Positions 7,603 to 9,307 of a stretch of DNA of 9,307 bases are shown here, piece by piece. Location of the stretch: positions 1 to 9,307 of the forward strand of contig JAEZAY010000488.1 in the NCBI GenBank assembly GCA_023427575.1, read 5' to 3'. The translations under genes and the position numbers were made by a program. Source of the stretch: Bacteroidota bacterium. GTDB lineage: Bacteria; Bacteroidota; Bacteroidia; Chitinophagales; Chitinophagaceae. The notes under the pieces are model-generated. The model was not told the DNA's origin and made no database searches. It was given only the letters and a program-made list of their open reading frames with translations. The number at the start of each line of letters is the position of its first letter. The stretch's first letter is position 1.

Positions 7603-7630
7603 AAAAGATATTACAGAAATTCTTTCCAAA
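7603..7630 (-). promoter_or_regulatory. Weak candidate promoter for the GntP permease
   Basis: On the minus strand TTTG (7630-7627) is followed after 16 bases by TATCTTTT (7610-7603), one mismatch from the Bacteroidota -7 box TAnnTTTG. The spacing is a little shorter than the usual 17-23 bases. It would place transcription start about 30 bases before the ATG at 7568. A promoter must lie in this gap because the metG terminator sits just upstream. Confidence 0.3.
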
Positions 7631-7637
7631 CCATTTA

Positions 7638-7667
7638 TAAAAGCAAAACCCGGATCAATCCGGGCTT
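7638..7667 (-). terminator. Intrinsic terminator of metG
   Basis: Read on the minus strand, CCCGGA (7664-7659), a TTGA loop and TCCGGG (7654-7649) form a GC-rich stem, extended by flanking A:T pairs, and then run into TTTTGCTTTTA. It begins about 22 bases after the metG stop codon. It also insulates the permease gene downstream from metG transcription. The plus strand has no gene running into it. Confidence 0.85.
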
Positions 7668-7688
7668 ACTGTTATATTGTATTTATTT

Positions 7689-9307
7689 TTAACTAACGCC
7701 TGATCCATTATCAATCGCCTGGTCGGGACTGATAAAAAACAGTTTTCCTTCTTTGTTCTCCGCCATTAAAATCATTCCATTGCTTTCGATGCCCCGCATT
7801 TTACGCGGCGCCAGATTGGCAACCACTACTACCTGCCGGTTGATGATTTCCGCCGGATTAAAATGCATGGCAATCCCGGATACAATGGTTCTTTTTTCGA
7901 ATCCAAGATCTACTTCGAGCTTCAGCAGTTTATCGGCCTTTTCCACTTTTTCAGCAGATATAATTGTTCCTGTTTTCAGATCCAGTTTGGCGAAATCATC
8001 ATATTGAATGGTTGCTTTTAGATTCGCCTCCGGAGTAATTTCCATATTGTTGGTTTGGTTTGCTGTTGCTGTTGAAAGAAGAGATCCTGCTTTGAGCTTT
8101 TCCACCTGCGCTGTAATTTCCGCGTCTTCAATTTTCCGAAACAATAATTCCGGCGCCCTTAAACTATAGCCTACACTCAGCAGTTTAACAGAACCCGCAT
8201 TATCCCATTCAAGGATCTTGTCAACCACCTTCATCATACGCAGCATTTTTTTTGCCGTTTCGGGAAGAAAGGGATTGATTAGTACTGCCAGGTTCGCCGT
8301 TAGTTGCAGGCAAAGGTGCAGGCAATTGTCAATTTCGTCCTGGAGCGCCTTCACCTGGTCCTGATTTTCAGCAGTACTTTTCAGCTTCTCAATGGCAGAA
8401 GCTTTTTTCCATGGCTCTTTTTCCTGCATGTACTTATTTCCCTTCCGCGATAAATCAATCACGCTAAACAAGGCATCCCGGAACCGGAAAGTTTCCAGCG
8501 AATCTTCCACCAGCGTTTTTGCATATTCGATATCGGCTATCAGCGATTTGTCGGAATCATCGAGCAGAGAATGATGCAGAGGCGGAACTTTTCCATTACA
8601 TAATTTATGCATCAACACAAAAGCCCGGTTTACAAAATTTCCAAAAACGGAAACCAGTTCACTGTTGTTTTTGTCCTGAAAATCTTTCCAGGTAAAATCA
8701 TTGTCTTTTGTTTCCGGTGCATTGCTGCATAGAACATACCGGAGCACATCTTGTTGTCCGGGGAAATCTTTCAGATATTCATGTACCCAAACCGCCCAGT
8801 TTCGGCTGGTGGATACTTTTTCCCCTTCAATATTCAGGAATTCATTTGCAGGAACATTTTCGGGAAGCACAAATCCACCATGCGCTTTCAGCATGGCCGG
8901 GAAAATGATGCAGTGGAAAACGATATTGTCCTTTCCGATAAAATGCACCAGTTTAGTATCATCTTTACCCCAGTAGTCGTTCCAGTTTTCCGTCAGCTCT
9001 TTTGTCGCGCTGATATAACCGATGGGTGCATCGAACCATACATACAGCACTTTACCTTCAGCGCCTTCAATCGGAACCTTTACACCCCAATTACTGTCGC
9101 GGGTCATTGCTCTGGGCTGCAATCCATTGTCGAGCCAGCTTTTGCATTGCCCGTACACATTGTTTTTCCATTCCCGGTGTCCTTCCAGCAGCCATTCCTT
9201 CAGCCAGCCTTCATAATTCTGCAAAGGGAAATACCAGTGGGTGGTCTTTTTTTTCACGGGAACCGCATCGCTTAAAGTAGATCGCGGGTTGATGAGTTGC
9301 TCCGGGC
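7689..9307 (-). CDS. metG: Methionyl-tRNA synthetase, C-terminal part (5' end cut by window edge)
   Basis: Cytoplasmic enzyme that charges tRNA-Met. The reading frame stays open from the stop at 7689 to the window edge, giving 538 residues. The apparent GTG start at 9257 is internal, because the frame continues upstream as PEQLINPRSTLSDAVPVKKK, a standard MetRS segment. Visible landmarks, numbered in the fragment, are WFDAPIGYIS of the catalytic domain (about 90-99) and the signature loop KVSTS (163-167; bases 8819-8805), a variant of KMSKS. NKYMQEKEPWK of the anticodon-binding helical domain is at about 290-300. A C-terminal EMAP-II/Trbp111-like tRNA-binding domain covers about 436-538, with DLKTGTI, NLAPRKMRGIESNGMILMA and related blocks. 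A Gln/Thr/Asn-rich linker precedes it. The missing part should hold the HIGH motif and zinc-binding cysteines. A terminator follows 22 bases downstream. Confidence 0.97.
   Translation of the reverse strand, partial: PEQLINPRSTLSDAVPVKKKTTHWYFPLQNYEGWLKEWLLEGHREWKNNVYGQCKSWLDNGLQPRAMTRDSNWGVKVPIEGAEGKVLYVWFDAPIGYISATKELTENWNDYWGKDDTKLVHFIGKDNIVFHCIIFPAMLKAHGGFVLPENVPANEFLNIEGEKVSTSRNWAVWVHEYLKDFPGQQDVLRYVLCSNAPETKDNDFTWKDFQDKNNSELVSVFGNFVNRAFVLMHKLCNGKVPPLHHSLLDDSDKSLIADIEYAKTLVEDSLETFRFRDALFSVIDLSRKGNKYMQEKEPWKKASAIEKLKSTAENQDQVKALQDEIDNCLHLCLQLTANLAVLINPFLPETAKKMLRMMKVVDKILEWDNAGSVKLLSVGYSLRAPELLFRKIEDAEITAQVEKLKAGSLLSTATANQTNNMEITPEANLKATIQYDDFAKLDLKTGTIISAEKVEKADKLLKLEVDLGFEKRTIVSGIAMHFNPAEIINRQVVVVANLAPRKMRGIESNGMILMAENKEGKLFFISPDQAIDNGSGVS

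Noticed and set aside
8805..8819. KVSTS in place of KMSKS in MetRS as a sign of lost activity
   Set aside because: Variants of this loop are, from memory, usual in Bacteroidota MetRS and the surrounding catalytic blocks are intact.
9255..9257. GTG at 9257 as the start of metG
   Set aside because: The frame stays open to the window edge and the upstream residues (PEQLINPRSTLSDAVPV) fit the MetRS family, so this is an internal Val codon of a gene cut by the window.
8751..9275. 174-codon plus-strand open frame opposite metG
   Set aside because: It lies wholly within the well-conserved metG coding region and its translation resembles no family; a reading-frame shadow.

Overview
The window looks like ordinary chromosomal DNA of a Bacteroidota bacterium (Cytophagales/Sphingobacteriia-like at a guess). 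This rests on the methionyl-tRNA synthetase with a KVSTS-type signature loop and a C-terminal tRNA-binding domain, the FadN-type fusion enzyme, the weak or absent Shine-Dalgarno sequences, and a -7 box resembling the Bacteroidota TAnnTTTG pattern. Both window ends cut through genes. There is no CRISPR array, transposase, phage gene, rRNA or tRNA, and no gene-free stretch longer than about 120 bases.

Left half (1-4803), all on the minus strand. It reads, in transcription order: a fused 3-hydroxyacyl-CoA dehydrogenase/enoyl-CoA hydratase (FadN-type beta-oxidation enzyme), a small metzincin-like zinc metalloprotease with a non-ATG start, an ABC transporter ATPase of the BcrA/NatA kind, and its ABC-2 type permease, which runs off the left edge. 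Gaps are 27 and 35 bases, and the last two genes overlap by 4 bases (ATGA), so a single operon is plausible. The grouping is functionally mixed, and the ATPase/permease pair is the only clearly coupled unit. Just in front of fadN lies an 18-bp imperfect palindrome that could be a repressor operator.

Middle (4913-7568). A type II glycerate kinase on the plus strand faces a GntP-family permease on the minus strand, and their 3' ends overlap by 11 bases. Together they suggest uptake of glycerate, or a related small hydroxy acid, followed by phosphorylation to 2-phosphoglycerate and entry into lower glycolysis. The 100-base gap between fadN and the kinase must hold divergent promoters.

Right end (7569-9307). 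A 120-base gap holds a strong intrinsic terminator for metG and a weak candidate promoter for the permease. It is followed by the C-terminal three quarters or so of metG, which runs off the right edge. I did not find a clearly novel multi-gene system. The least explained items are the cytosolic-looking metalloprotease with its odd start and neighbours, and the palindrome at the fadN start.
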